64,000 bases of DNA, from the NCBI RefSeq assembly GCF_000341085.1, contig NZ_ANBA01000009.1:248001-312000 (forward strand). Reading direction: 5' to 3'. Source of the stretch: Nocardiopsis ganjiahuensis DSM 45031. GTDB lineage: Bacteria > Actinomycetota > Actinomycetes > Streptosporangiales > Streptosporangiaceae. The notes below the pieces were generated by a model. It saw nothing but the letters and a program-made list of their open reading frames with translations. It made no database searches and was not told the DNA's origin. Shown one piece after another: positions 51,745-60,291 of the stretch; position 1 is the first letter of the stretch, and each line of letters opens with the position of its first letter. A program made the position numbers and the translations under genes.

Positions 51745-52113
51745 ATGCACCTGCAGTTCGCCGAACTCCCCGTGTCCGACCAGGACCGGGCGAAGGCCTT
51801 CTACACCGAGAAGCTCGGCTGCCACGTGGTCGCCGACGCCTCCATGGGCGGGGACCGGCGGTGGATCGAGCTCGGCTTCGCGGGAGCCGGCACCGCCCTG
51901 CACTTCGTCCCCCGCCAGAGCGAGGCCCCCTCCTCCGACCCCGTGCTGGTACTGGTCGAGGACGACGTCAAGGGCACCGTCGAGGCCCTGCGCGCCAAGG
52001 GCGTGGAGATCGTGACCGAGCCCGGGGAGGCCCCCTACATGCCGGGGGTCACCGTCGCCGAGTTCCGGGACAGTGAGGGCAACCGCATGGTGCTCAGCGA
52101 AGGGCGCGGGTGA
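51745..52113 (+). CDS. VOC-family (glyoxalase/bleomycin-resistance fold) protein
   Basis: 122-aa single VOC module pair: FAELPVSDQDRAKAFYTEKLGCHVVAD, RWIELGFAGAGTALHFVP, and the second half ending GVTVAEFRDSEGNRMVLSEG. His2 or Gln4 and Glu of the last strand could be metal ligands. Proteins of this kind act as dioxygenases, isomerases or drug-binding proteins. Regulated by the divergent TetR gene. Its TGA overlaps the hydrolase start (GTGA). Confidence 0.85.
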   Translation: MHLQFAELPVSDQDRAKAFYTEKLGCHVVADASMGGDRRWIELGFAGAGTALHFVPRQSEAPSSDPVLVLVEDDVKGTVEALRAKGVEIVTEPGEAPYMPGVTVAEFRDSEGNRMVLSEGRG

Positions 52114-53036
52114 CCGTCATGAGCGCACACACCCACGGAGAGCACGTGAGCGCGGACCGACCGGTCGGGGACCACTCCCCCGGCGAACGCTCGCTCCGGG
52201 TCCCCGGGGCCCGCATCCACCACGAGGTGCGGGGCTCGGGCCCGCTCCTGATCCTGATCCCGGGCGGGCCGCAGGACGCCGGGGTCCTCGCCGACCCGGC
52301 CCGGCGCCTGGCCGACCGGTACACGACGGTGGCCTACGACCCCCGGGGCAACTCGCGCAGCGTCCTGGACGAGGTCGCCGGGGACGCGGCCGACGGGGAC
52401 CAGCGGCTCGACGTGCACGCCGATGACGCCGCACGCCTGATCCGTTCGCTCGGCGGCGGCCCCGCGTACGTCTTCGGGACCAGTGGGGGTGCGCAGATCG
52501 CGCTCGCCCTGGCCGCCCTGCACCCCGGGCTGGTGCGCGCGGTCGTGGCCCACGAACCGCCGTGCGTGATGCTGCTGGACGACCCGTCGGAGGTCCTCGC
52601 GCACGACCGGGAGATCCACGAGACCTACCTGCGGGACGGGGTGGAGGCCGGGATCGCCCTGTTCCTGGGGCTCAACGACCTGGACGGCCCGGATCAGCAG
52701 GGTCCGGACGCCGGGGGCGAGGGTCCCCCGCCGATGAGCGAGGAGGACGCCGCGACCTTCGAGCGGGTCAGCGGGAACTTCGAGTACTTCCTCGCGCACG
52801 GGATGCTGCCGCTCTCGCTGTACCGCCCGGACGTGGAGGCCCTGCGGCGCGACGGGACCCGTGTGACGGTGGGGCTGGGTGAGGGCTCGGTGGGCCAGGA
52901 CATCCACGACATCGGATCGGCCCTGGCCGAGGCGCTCGGGGTCGATCCGGTCGCCTTCCCCGGTGACCACCTGGGGTACGAGGCCGAGCCGGAGGCCTTC
53001 ACCTCGACCCTGCGCCGCGTACTCGCGGGCGCCTGA
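52110..53036 (+). CDS. Alpha/beta hydrolase
   Basis: 308-aa alpha/beta-hydrolase fold enzyme. LLILIPGGPQDAGVL is the oxyanion region, TVAYDPRGNSRS the usual strand 4 motif, FGTSGGAQIALALAALHP the nucleophile elbow (Ser in G-T-S-G-G), and GDHLGYEAEPEAF near the C-terminus supplies the catalytic His. The start is GTG 52110 (overlapping the VOC stop) or ATG 52119. It is co-transcribed with the VOC gene, suggesting that both act on the compound sensed by the TetR protein. Substrate unknown. Confidence 0.87.
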   Translation: MTVMSAHTHGEHVSADRPVGDHSPGERSLRVPGARIHHEVRGSGPLLILIPGGPQDAGVLADPARRLADRYTTVAYDPRGNSRSVLDEVAGDAADGDQRLDVHADDAARLIRSLGGGPAYVFGTSGGAQIALALAALHPGLVRAVVAHEPPCVMLLDDPSEVLAHDREIHETYLRDGVEAGIALFLGLNDLDGPDQQGPDAGGEGPPPMSEEDAATFERVSGNFEYFLAHGMLPLSLYRPDVEALRRDGTRVTVGLGEGSVGQDIHDIGSALAEALGVDPVAFPGDHLGYEAEPEAFTSTLRRVLAGA

Positions 53037-53054
53037 CGCCCCGACGGCCGCGCC

Positions 53055-54281
53055 TCACTCCGGTCCCGGGGCGGGGGCCGGGACGCGCTGGTCGAAGTCC
53101 ACCCGGTAGTCGTTGATCCAGGCGTGGCTGCCGAACCGGGCGATCATCGCGAACACCACCCGCAGGGTGAGGTCGCGCATCAGCAGCGCCGCCGGGTGCG
53201 CGGAACCGGTCTTCTGGTTGCCGCGCCTGCGGCCCTCGGCGGCGATGCGCTCCACCCGCTCACGGCGGCGCCGCTCGTAGGCGGTGAAGGCCTCCTCGGG
53301 GGTGGGCAGGTCCCGCAGGCAGGCGGCGAGGACCAGGGCGTCCTCCGAGGCCAGGGAGGCGCCCTGTCCGCTGGAGTTGGAGACGGCGTGGGCGGCGTCG
53401 CCCAGCAGCGCCACCCGGCCCCGGCTCCAGCGGGGCAGGGACGCGAGGTCGTAGGTGCCCAGGGGCCGGAAGCGCTCGGCTTCGGCGGCCGCCAGGATCC
53501 TGGTGACGTCCGGGTGGTCGTCCGCGAAGAGGTCCAGGACGTGTTCCTTCCAGGCGTCGTCGCCCCGGGCGGCGATCTCCTCGCGGGTCAGCTCGGAGTG
53601 CCCGAGGTTGGCGAACCAGAACACCTCTCCGGAGGGCGCTGTCTGGTAGCCGAAGAAGGCCCGTCTGCCGAAGACCATCCGGGTGCTCGCCTCCGGGGTG
53701 GGCGCGACGCCCTCGACCCGGGTGTAGCCGCCGATGCCGAGGAGGCCGGTGTACTGGGGGTCGGGCGCCTCGGGGTCCATGGCGCACCGCACGGGTGAGT
53801 GGATTCCGTCCGCGCCCAGGAGCAGGTCCGCCTCCGCGGTGGTGCCGTCGGCGAACTCGGCGACGACCCCGGTGGCGGTCTCGGTGTAGCCGACGAACCT
53901 CCTGCCGTACTCGATGCGCACGCCCTGTTCCCGGGCGGCCTCGGCCAGGGCGCGTTGGAGGGCGCCGCGGTTGACGGTGACGGTGCGCAGCTCGGCCGGT
54001 CCCTTCTCCGAGCCGTCGGGGAGCAGTCCGAGCCTGCGGCCCGCCCCGTTGACGAACTCGATGCCGGTCGTGGGGAAGGAGGACGCCCGTCGCGCCGCGT
54101 CGAGCATTCCCAGGGTGCGCAGGGCGGCCAGGCCGTTGGGGGCCAGAGTCAGGAACGCGCCGATGTCGTCCCCGGGCCCGGGGTGGGCCTCGTGGACGAC
54201 CGCCTCGATTCCGACCCGGCGCAGCGCCACGGCCGCGACCGGCCCCGCCACACCGCCTCCGATGATCAGTGCCCTGGTCAT
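53055..54281 (-). CDS. FAD-dependent monooxygenase (UbiH/PHBH-like)
   Basis: 408-aa class A flavoprotein hydroxylase. The dinucleotide fold GGGVAGPVAAVALRRVG is at residues 8-24, the DG motif LLLGADGIHSPVR about 150-163, and the GD motif GRVALLGDAAHAVSNSSGQGASLASEDALVLA about 285-316. Such enzymes hydroxylate aromatics or tetracycline-like antibiotics. It is divergent from a PadR gene with a perfect palindrome between them, so it is probably substrate-induced through PadR. Its convergent neighbour is the hydrolase gene. Confidence 0.88.
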   Translation of the reverse strand: MTRALIIGGGVAGPVAAVALRRVGIEAVVHEAHPGPGDDIGAFLTLAPNGLAALRTLGMLDAARRASSFPTTGIEFVNGAGRRLGLLPDGSEKGPAELRTVTVNRGALQRALAEAAREQGVRIEYGRRFVGYTETATGVVAEFADGTTAEADLLLGADGIHSPVRCAMDPEAPDPQYTGLLGIGGYTRVEGVAPTPEASTRMVFGRRAFFGYQTAPSGEVFWFANLGHSELTREEIAARGDDAWKEHVLDLFADDHPDVTRILAAAEAERFRPLGTYDLASLPRWSRGRVALLGDAAHAVSNSSGQGASLASEDALVLAACLRDLPTPEEAFTAYERRRRERVERIAAEGRRRGNQKTGSAHPAALLMRDLTLRVVFAMIARFGSHAWINDYRVDFDQRVPAPAPGPE

Positions 54282-54323
54282 GTCCGCCCCTCCCTGTTGG
54301 CCTTGCCTGCCTGTTCGAACTTG

Positions 54324-54342
54324 ATAGTCATATAATGACTAT
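54324..54342. promoter_or_regulatory. PadR-type operator palindrome
   Basis: ATAGTCAT-ATA-ATGACTAT, a perfect 8-3-8 inverted repeat in an AT-rich patch 43 bases before the monooxygenase start and about 110 before padR. It is the obvious binding site for the divergent PadR regulator. Confidence 0.75.
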
Positions 54343-54449
54343 ACATAGAATGGCCAAGGCATCAACCCCCGGGCGCGGGCCGCGGGGCGAAAGGCCCGGA
54401 GCCCGGCCACCGGGCATGACAGGCGCACGGAAGAAGTGGAGGTGACCGG

Positions 54450-55079
54450 GTGGCATCTCGGACCCAGCGCCGCTCACCGCTGGCGGTGCAGCTCCTCCTG
54501 CTGCTGGCGGAGGAGCCGATGCACGCCTACCGGATGCAGCAGCTGATCAGGGCCCGGCACAAGGACCGGATCGTCAACATCGCGCAGCGCAACAGCGTGT
54601 ACCAGACCCTGGACCGGCTGCTGCGCGCCGAACTCGTCGAGGTGGCGGACCGGGTACGCGCGCCGGGCCGCCCCGAGCGGACGGTCTACCGGCTCACCGG
54701 CACCGGGCGCGACATCCTGGACGAGTGGCTGCGGGAGATGCTCTGCACCCCCGCCCGCGAGTTCCCCGAGTTCCCCGTGGCGCTGGCCGCGCTGGCGCAC
54801 CTGACCCCGGAGCGGGCCGCCGGATACCTGGAGGAACGGGCGCGGGAACTGCGCGCCCGGCTACGGCAGGCCGAGTCCGACGCCGAGCGGGCCGGGGAGA
54901 TGGGGCTGCCGCGCATGTTCATGCTGGAGGACGAGTACCAGAACGCGCTCACCGAGACCGAACTGCGCTGGGTGAACGGCCTCGTGGACGACCTGCGCGC
55001 GGGACGCCTCGCCTGGGACAGGGAGTGGCTGGACGCCGTGTCCGCACGCCTGGGACCGGCCGATCCCGACCAGGTGTAG
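54450..55079 (+). CDS. PadR-family transcriptional regulator
   Basis: 209-aa PadR protein: winged helix at about residues 8-85 (AVQLLLLLAEEPMHAYRMQQLIRARHKDRIV, SVYQTLDRLLRAELVEVADRV...TVYRLTGTGRDILDEWL) and a C-terminal helical dimerisation domain (LEERARELRARLRQAESDAERA, LRWVNGLVDDLRAG). The GTG at 54450 has GGAGGTGA upstream. It probably represses the divergent FAD monooxygenase. Ligand unknown, perhaps a phenolic compound as in other PadR systems. Confidence 0.9.
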   Translation: MASRTQRRSPLAVQLLLLLAEEPMHAYRMQQLIRARHKDRIVNIAQRNSVYQTLDRLLRAELVEVADRVRAPGRPERTVYRLTGTGRDILDEWLREMLCTPAREFPEFPVALAALAHLTPERAAGYLEERARELRARLRQAESDAERAGEMGLPRMFMLEDEYQNALTETELRWVNGLVDDLRAGRLAWDREWLDAVSARLGPADPDQV

Positions 55080-55093
55080 GGCCCCTCGGCCGC

Positions 55094-56092
55094 TCAGCGC
55101 CGGGGCAGGACCTCGGGCAGGGCGAAGAGCGGGAACAGCGTGGTGTCGAAGAAGACCGTGCAGTGGCTGACGCCCTCCGGGGACAGCTCCAGCACGTGGA
55201 GGCCGAAGGCCCGGTGGGTGCCGTCCTGCGCGCGCAGGTACATGCCGAAGGCGGGCTGGCCGTTGGCGGAGGTCGGCACCATGGCCAGGTCGCCGGGGGC
55301 CTGGGCCGGACAGTGGGTGGCGACGAGCCGTCCGATGTGCTCGGCGCCGCGCACCCAGGTGGCGAACGGGGGCATCTCGAAGGCGGCCTCGGCGGTGAAC
55401 AGCTCGGTGAGCGCGCCGATGTCGTAGGCCTCGAAGGCGGCGACGTAGCGGTCGAGGAGCTCGCGCTGGTCGGAGCGGGGTTCGGGGACGCTGTCCTCGT
55501 CGGGTGTGACCCGGCCGAGCTGGGCGCGGGCGCGCTGCAGGAGGCTGTTCACGGCCGGGACCGAGGTGTCCAGGGTCCGGGCGACCTCGGCTGCGCTGAA
55601 GCGGAGCACGTCGCGCAGGATGAGCACGGCCCGCTGGCGGGGTTGGAGGTACTGGAGCGCGGCGACCAGGGCGAGCCGCACGGTCTCGCGGGCGGTGACC
55701 ACGGCTCCGGGGTCGTTGGTGTCGAGGCCGGCGAGGGTGTCCGGCAGCGGTTCGAGCCAGGGCAGCTCGGGGCGGTCGGCGAGTTCGCCCTCGGGGGTGC
55801 TGGTGGGGCCGCCGAGCCCGGTGGGCAGGGGTCGGCGGCCGCGCCGTTCCAGGGCGGTGAGGCAGGCCGTGGTGGCGATCCGGTGGAGCCAGGTGCGCAG
55901 GCTGGAGCGGCCCTCGAAACGGTCGTAGCCCTTCCAGGCGCGCAGGTAGGTCTCCTGGACCAGGTCCTCGGCGTCGTGCACGGAGCCGAGCATGCGGTAG
56001 CAGTGCGCGTACAGCTCCCCGCGGTAGGGAGCGGCGAGCCGCTCGAAGTCCTGGTCGGTCGTCCCGATCACGTGTTCCACCACGGCCGTCAC
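55094..56092 (-). CDS. ECF sigma factor with SnoaL-like C-terminal domain
   Basis: 332-aa sigma-70 family protein. Region 2 (FERLAAPYRGELYAHCYRMLGSVHDAEDLVQETYLRAWKGYDRFEGRSSLRTWLHRIATTACL) is at residues 16-78, and region 4 (ALQYLQPRQRAVLILRDVLRFSAAEVARTLDTSVPAVNSLLQRARAQL) at about 140-190. A SnoaL/NTF2-like domain of about 130 residues follows, as in the SigJ/SigG-type groups. In those groups the fused tail replaces a separate anti-sigma factor. No anti-sigma gene is adjacent. Signal unknown. Confidence 0.9.
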   Translation of the reverse strand: MTAVVEHVIGTTDQDFERLAAPYRGELYAHCYRMLGSVHDAEDLVQETYLRAWKGYDRFEGRSSLRTWLHRIATTACLTALERRGRRPLPTGLGGPTSTPEGELADRPELPWLEPLPDTLAGLDTNDPGAVVTARETVRLALVAALQYLQPRQRAVLILRDVLRFSAAEVARTLDTSVPAVNSLLQRARAQLGRVTPDEDSVPEPRSDQRELLDRYVAAFEAYDIGALTELFTAEAAFEMPPFATWVRGAEHIGRLVATHCPAQAPGDLAMVPTSANGQPAFGMYLRAQDGTHRAFGLHVLELSPEGVSHCTVFFDTTLFPLFALPEVLPRR

Positions 56093-56236
56093 GTTACGCC
56101 TCCCCTACGACAGAACACACGGGTCCGTGTGCTTCCTTTGCGAACAGTTCTCCTGGCGGATCCGCTCACCGCTCCCCGGCCCACCACCCGCCTGCCTCCC
56201 GGGCGCGTGTCTGCCCCCGGTCGGCCCGCGGCTCCG

Positions 56237-56632
56237 CTATCCCATCTCCCCCCGTTCCATGGCGGCGAGGTGCTCCTCGCTCATCTGGATGATCTGCACG
56301 TAGTTGCCGTCGGGGTCCTTGGCGGTGGCGAAGAGGCTCCCGTCGCGGTCCTCCAGCGGCGCCACCCACTCGGTGCCCTGCCCGTCCATGAGCCCGGCGA
56401 CGGCGCGGGCGTCGGCGACGTCGAAGTTGAGGATCACGCGGGTGGGGTCGGCGGTCTTGGCGCCGATGTCGGGGCGCTGGTCGATCAGCAGGTGGAAACT
56501 GCCGAAGCGGAGCACTCGGTACTGGTCCACGGTGTTGCTGTCGGCGGGGTCCAGTACGGCGGCGTACCAGTCGCGCAGGCGGTCGGGGTCGGTGCTGGCG
56601 AGCAGCATGCTGTCCAGGTTGGGGCGCTTCAT
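56237..56632 (-). CDS. VOC-family protein
   Basis: 131-aa VOC protein: LDSMLLASTDPDRLRDWYAAVLDP, LRFGSFHLLIDQRPD, then VILNFDVADARAVAGLMDGQGTEWVAPLEDRDGSLFATAKDPDGNYVQIIQMSEEH. The C-terminal DPDGNYVQI is the usual last strand. It starts at ATG 56632, overlapping the MFS stop by four bases, so it is the second gene of a drug-efflux-type operon. It may bind or modify the compound exported by the MFS protein. Confidence 0.85.
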   Translation of the reverse strand: MKRPNLDSMLLASTDPDRLRDWYAAVLDPADSNTVDQYRVLRFGSFHLLIDQRPDIGAKTADPTRVILNFDVADARAVAGLMDGQGTEWVAPLEDRDGSLFATAKDPDGNYVQIIQMSEEHLAAMERGEMG

Positions 56633-58266
56633 CGGATCCTCCCGGTGGGGTCGGTGTCGTGTGCGGAGTCGTGTTCGGTGTCGTTCTCCGTCACCCGTAC
56701 CGACTCGTCCGGGACCGGAGACTCATCGGGTACCGCGGCCTCCCCCGCGCCGCGCAGCAGCCACAGGGCGACGGTGCCGAACACCGCCATCGCGACGATC
56801 CCGAACGCCGCCGTCACGTTGAGTCCGGCGGTGAAGGCCTCCCGGGCCGACTCCATCAGCCCCTCGGCCTGCTCCGGGGGAAGGCTTCGCGCCGCGTCGA
56901 CGGCCCCGGCCAGGGTCTGCCCCGCCATCTGCTCGACGGTCCGGTCCGCGATGCCCTCGGGGACCTCGATCCGGGTCCGGTAGACGGCGGCGGCCAGGCT
57001 GCCGAGCAGCGCCACCCCGGTCGCGATGCCGAACTCCCCGCTGGTCTCGGACATGGACGCGGCGGATCCGGCCTTCTCCCGGGGCGCGGAGCCCACCACG
57101 ATGTCGGCGATCAGGGCGGCACCCGGGCCCAGCCCCACCGAGGTGAGGAGCAGGCCGAGGACCACCGCGCCCGTTCCGCCGTCGGCGGGGACGAACACCA
57201 GCAGCAGGAAGCCGAGGGCGCTGACGAACATGCCGCCGCCGATCACGTTGGCGCGGCCGATCCGCTGGGCCAGGGGCGCGGCGCACATGGTGCTGACGAT
57301 CATCGCCAGCGCCGGGGGCACCAGCCACAGCCCGGCGGCCAGCGGCGAGTTGCCCGCGACCAGTTGGAGGTACTGGCTGAGCAGGAGGAACGTGCCGCCC
57401 ATGGCCACTGCCCCGGCCATCATGGTGGCCAGGGCCGCTCCGAAGGAGGGCGCCCGGAACAGGCGCAGGTCCAGGAGCGGGTCGGGCAGGCGCAGCTGCC
57501 TGCGCACGAACCACACCCCCATCGCGGCGCCGACCAGCACCGTGATCAGCGCCGTGGCCCCGGAACCGCCCTCGGCGGCGGTCTTGAGGCCGTACACCAG
57601 CGGCAGGATCGCGGCCAGGGACAGGGCGACGCTGAACAGGTCGAGGCGGCCGGCGGCCGGGTCGCGGTACTCGGGCAGGAGCAGGGGCGCGCAGACCAGC
57701 AGCAGGAGCATCACCGGCACCCCGAGGAGGAACACCGAGCCCCACCAGAACCACTGGAGGAACAGCCCGCCCACCACGGGGCCGATGGCGGTGCCGCCCA
57801 TGAAACAGCTGGTCCACACCGAGATCGCCACAGCGCGCTGGGCGGGGTCGCGGAACATGTTGCTGATCAGCGCCAGAGTGGAGGGCATGAGCGTGGCCCC
57901 GGCCACCCCCATGAGGGTCCGGGTGGCGATGAGCATCTCGGCGCTGGTGGAGAAGGCCGCGGCCACCGAGGCCAGCCCGAACGCGGTGGCGCCGATCATC
58001 AGGAGCCGGCGGCGGCCGATCCGATCGCCGAGCGTGCCCATGGTGATGAGGAACCCGGCGATCATGAAGCCGTAGACGTCCATGATCCAGAGGGTCTGCG
58101 CCCCGGTGGGGCGCAGGTCGGCGGCCAGGTGCGGGAGCGCCAGGTAGAGAACGCTCATGTCCAGGGACAGCAGCAGCGTGGGCAGGGCGAGTACCCCGAG
58201 CCCGAGCCACTCGCGCCCGGTCGCCCGGGGTGAGCCCGCGCGAGGGAGGGACGGTGTCGAGTTCAT
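56629..58266 (-). CDS. DHA2-family MFS drug transporter (14 TM)
   Basis: 545-aa proton-coupled multidrug efflux protein with about 14 hydrophobic helices. Motif A is GTLGDRIGRRRLLMIG, and motif C-like GVAGATLMPSTLALISNMFRDPAQRAVAISVWTSCFMGGTAIGPVVGGLFLQ is the family's best-known block. LTSVGLGPGAALIADIVVGSAPREKAGSAASMSETSGEFG is also typical of EmrB/QacA-like members. The C-terminus has a Glu/Asp-rich tail. The VOC gene is coupled to its stop. A GGTCCG...CGGACC dyad at 58288-58314 lies just upstream and may be an operator; no TetR gene sits beside it. Confidence 0.9.
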   Translation of the reverse strand: MNSTPSLPRAGSPRATGREWLGLGVLALPTLLLSLDMSVLYLALPHLAADLRPTGAQTLWIMDVYGFMIAGFLITMGTLGDRIGRRRLLMIGATAFGLASVAAAFSTSAEMLIATRTLMGVAGATLMPSTLALISNMFRDPAQRAVAISVWTSCFMGGTAIGPVVGGLFLQWFWWGSVFLLGVPVMLLLLVCAPLLLPEYRDPAAGRLDLFSVALSLAAILPLVYGLKTAAEGGSGATALITVLVGAAMGVWFVRRQLRLPDPLLDLRLFRAPSFGAALATMMAGAVAMGGTFLLLSQYLQLVAGNSPLAAGLWLVPPALAMIVSTMCAAPLAQRIGRANVIGGGMFVSALGFLLLVFVPADGGTGAVVLGLLLTSVGLGPGAALIADIVVGSAPREKAGSAASMSETSGEFGIATGVALLGSLAAAVYRTRIEVPEGIADRTVEQMAGQTLAGAVDAARSLPPEQAEGLMESAREAFTAGLNVTAAFGIVAMAVFGTVALWLLRGAGEAAVPDESPVPDESVRVTENDTEHDSAHDTDPTGRIR

Positions 58267-58474
58267 CCGGTCGGTTCCTTGTCAACTGGTCCGATTCGTT
58301 CATGTGTACGGACCGGCGCAATGCACGGAACTCATCGGTCGGCGGCCGGATTTCTTCCGGGCGGGGCGCGGGCGCGGAGACACAGAGGCGGTGCGTGCCA
58401 GAATGTCGCCGGGTGACCGGTTTCCCACCGGCCGCCCCGACAACCGCTTTCCCGCCAGCCACGAGGGACCCGCC

Positions 58475-59470
58475 ATGACCTACGTCGCCGCACCGACGCG
58501 CTACGACACCATGCCCTACCGCCGCTGCGGCCGCAGCGGTCTGCGCCTGCCCGCCCTGTCCCTGGGGCTGTGGCACAACTTCGGCGGCGAACGGGCGCTC
58601 GACGTCCAGCGCGACGTCCTGCTGCGCGCCTTCGACCTGGGTGTGGTCCACTTCGACCTGGCCAACAACTACGGTCCCCCGCCCGGGGCTGCCGAGGAGA
58701 ACTTCGGCCGGGTGGTCGCCTCCGACCTGCGGCGGTACCGGGACGAGTTCGTCGTCTCCACCAAGGCCGGGTACCTGATGTGGCCGGGCCCGTACGGCGA
58801 GTGGGGTTCGCGCAAGGGCATGCTGGGCAGCCTGGACCAGAGCCTGGGCCGGATGGGCCTGGACCACGTGGACGTGTTCTACTCGCACCGGCCCGATCCG
58901 GACACGCCCCTGGAGGAGACCATGGGCGCCCTGGACACGGCGGTGCGCCAGGGCAAGGCGCTGTACGCGGGCGTGTCCAACTACTCGCCCGAGCAGACCC
59001 TGGAGGCCGCCCGCATCCTGCGTGAGCTGGGCACCCCGATGCTCATCCACCAGCCCTCGTACTCGATGTTCAACCGGTGGGTCGAGGACGGTCTGCTGGA
59101 CGTCCTGGACGAGGTGGGCGCGGGTTCGATCGCCTACTCACCGCTGGCCCAGGGCCTGCTGACCGACCGCTATCTGGACGGCGTCCCGGAGGGCTCGCGC
59201 GCGGCCGGTTCGAGCCCGTTCCTGAGCGCGGAGGGCATCACCGACACCGTGCTGGAGCGGGTGCGCGGACTGAACGCGGTCGCGGAGCGGCGCGGGCAGT
59301 CCCTGGCGCAGATGGCCCTGGCCTGGGTGCTGCGCGGGGGCCGGGTGACCTCCGCCGTGGTGGGCGCCAGCAGTGTGGCGCAGCTGGAGGACAACGTGGC
59401 CGCCATCGGCAACCTGGAGTTCTCCGCCGAGGAACTGGCCGAGATCGACCGCTACGCCCCCGTGGGCTGA
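58475..59470 (+). CDS. Aldo/keto reductase (YghZ/GPR-like)
   Basis: 331-aa aldo-keto reductase close to the L-glyceraldehyde 3-phosphate reductase group: MPYRRCGRSGLRLPALSLGLWHNFGG, HFDLANNYGPPPGAAEENFGRVVASDL (catalytic Asp/Tyr), FVVSTKAGYLMWPGPYGEWGSRKGML (Lys), VDVFYSHRPDPDTP (His). AGVSNYSPEQT, PSYSMFNRWVEDGLL and IAYSPLAQGLLTDRYL follow. The ATG at 58475 has GAGGGAC upstream. The role may be detoxification of methylglyoxal and similar aldehydes, as in E. coli YghZ. It is monocistronic. Confidence 0.9.
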   Translation: MTYVAAPTRYDTMPYRRCGRSGLRLPALSLGLWHNFGGERALDVQRDVLLRAFDLGVVHFDLANNYGPPPGAAEENFGRVVASDLRRYRDEFVVSTKAGYLMWPGPYGEWGSRKGMLGSLDQSLGRMGLDHVDVFYSHRPDPDTPLEETMGALDTAVRQGKALYAGVSNYSPEQTLEAARILRELGTPMLIHQPSYSMFNRWVEDGLLDVLDEVGAGSIAYSPLAQGLLTDRYLDGVPEGSRAAGSSPFLSAEGITDTVLERVRGLNAVAERRGQSLAQMALAWVLRGGRVTSAVVGASSVAQLEDNVAAIGNLEFSAEELAEIDRYAPVG

Positions 59471-59663
59471 CCGGCGGGGTCCCTGCGGGGCAGGAGGAGC
59501 CCGGCCAGGGACATCACCAGGGCGGCGGCCAGGAGCGCCGCCCTGGTGTCCACCAACGCGGCGACCACGCCGCCGAGCAGGACCCAGCTGACCAGGACCG
59601 GCCGGAGGGTGGTCAGCGCGCTGGTCCCGGCCAGGAGCGAGACCTGCCGGGTGGCCGCGCTTA
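59453..59663 (-). pseudogene. Remnant of a membrane transporter C-terminus
   Basis: The minus strand encodes about 68 residues: TRQVSLLAGTSALTTLRPVL, then VSWVLLGGVVAALVDTRAALLAAALVMSLAGLLLP, ending at a TAG inside the aldo-keto reductase gene. Two hydrophobic helices and the RPxL-G-GxxA-LxxRAALL pattern resemble the last helices of MFS exporters. There is no start codon or upstream portion; the VOC gene begins to the right in another frame. Read as a truncated relic. Confidence 0.45.
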
Positions 59664-60044
59664 CTCCTGGAGGAGGCCGATGACGTTCCCGGCCGGGTCC
59701 GTGAACCAGGCGACGTACGGCTTGCCCTCGCGGACGACACCCTTCTCGTCCTGGTCGAAGGCCTCGTAGCGGAGCATGCTGACGCCCCGGTCGACGAGGT
59801 GGTCGACGGCGGCGTCGATGTCGTCGACGGCCAGGTTCAGGACGGTGAACACGGCGGGCCGGTGGTCCGGTTTCGGGTAGAGCAGGATGCCCCGGTCGTT
59901 GCCGAGGTCGATCTCGAGCAGTCCCGCCTCCTCCATACCGGGCACGTCCTCGACGTTCAGGCCGAGGGTGTCGCGGTAGAAGGCGCGGGCGGTCCCGGTG
60001 TCGGGGACCGCGAAGGAAGCGAAGGCCCTGGTGCTGTCGAACAT
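59661..60044 (-). CDS. VOC-family protein
   Basis: 127-aa glyoxalase-fold protein: FASFAVPDTGTARAFYRDTLGLNVEDVP, GLLEIDLGNDRGILLYPKPDH, VLNLAVDDIDAAVDHLVDRGVSMLRYE and a final AWFTDPAGNVIGLLQE with the usual Glu at the end. The ATG at 60044 has an excellent GGAGGACACC site, preferred over the long upstream frame. It is monocistronic and divergent from the alcohol dehydrogenase gene. Function unknown beyond the fold. Confidence 0.85.
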   Translation of the reverse strand: MFDSTRAFASFAVPDTGTARAFYRDTLGLNVEDVPGMEEAGLLEIDLGNDRGILLYPKPDHRPAVFTVLNLAVDDIDAAVDHLVDRGVSMLRYEAFDQDEKGVVREGKPYVAWFTDPAGNVIGLLQE

Positions 60045-60291
60045 GGTGTCCTCCCTGGACGGTGTGTCGTTCTCACCCCGTACCGACCCGGGCCGCCCCC
60101 GGGAATCATCGGGACCGCGCCGGGAGAAACCCTGCGGGAGGGTCAAAAAACACGGACGAATCCGTTCATACCCCTTGGGTGACGTGCGGTTTCACCGGGT
60201 GTTAACTTCGCGTGGGCAACGGAACACGGATCGTGTCCTGCCTCCGGTGCCTCGGCCGGGGTACCGCGCCTCACGCGGGAGGAGACCGCAC

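Noticed and set aside
54725-56983. 752-residue plus-strand frame
   Set aside because: Antisense to the ECF sigma and VOC genes.
56723-59050. 775-residue minus-strand frame across the MFS and aldo-keto reductase genes
   Set aside because: Out-of-frame shadow of the DHA2 transporter and antisense of the reductase; Arg/Pro-rich without domain sense.
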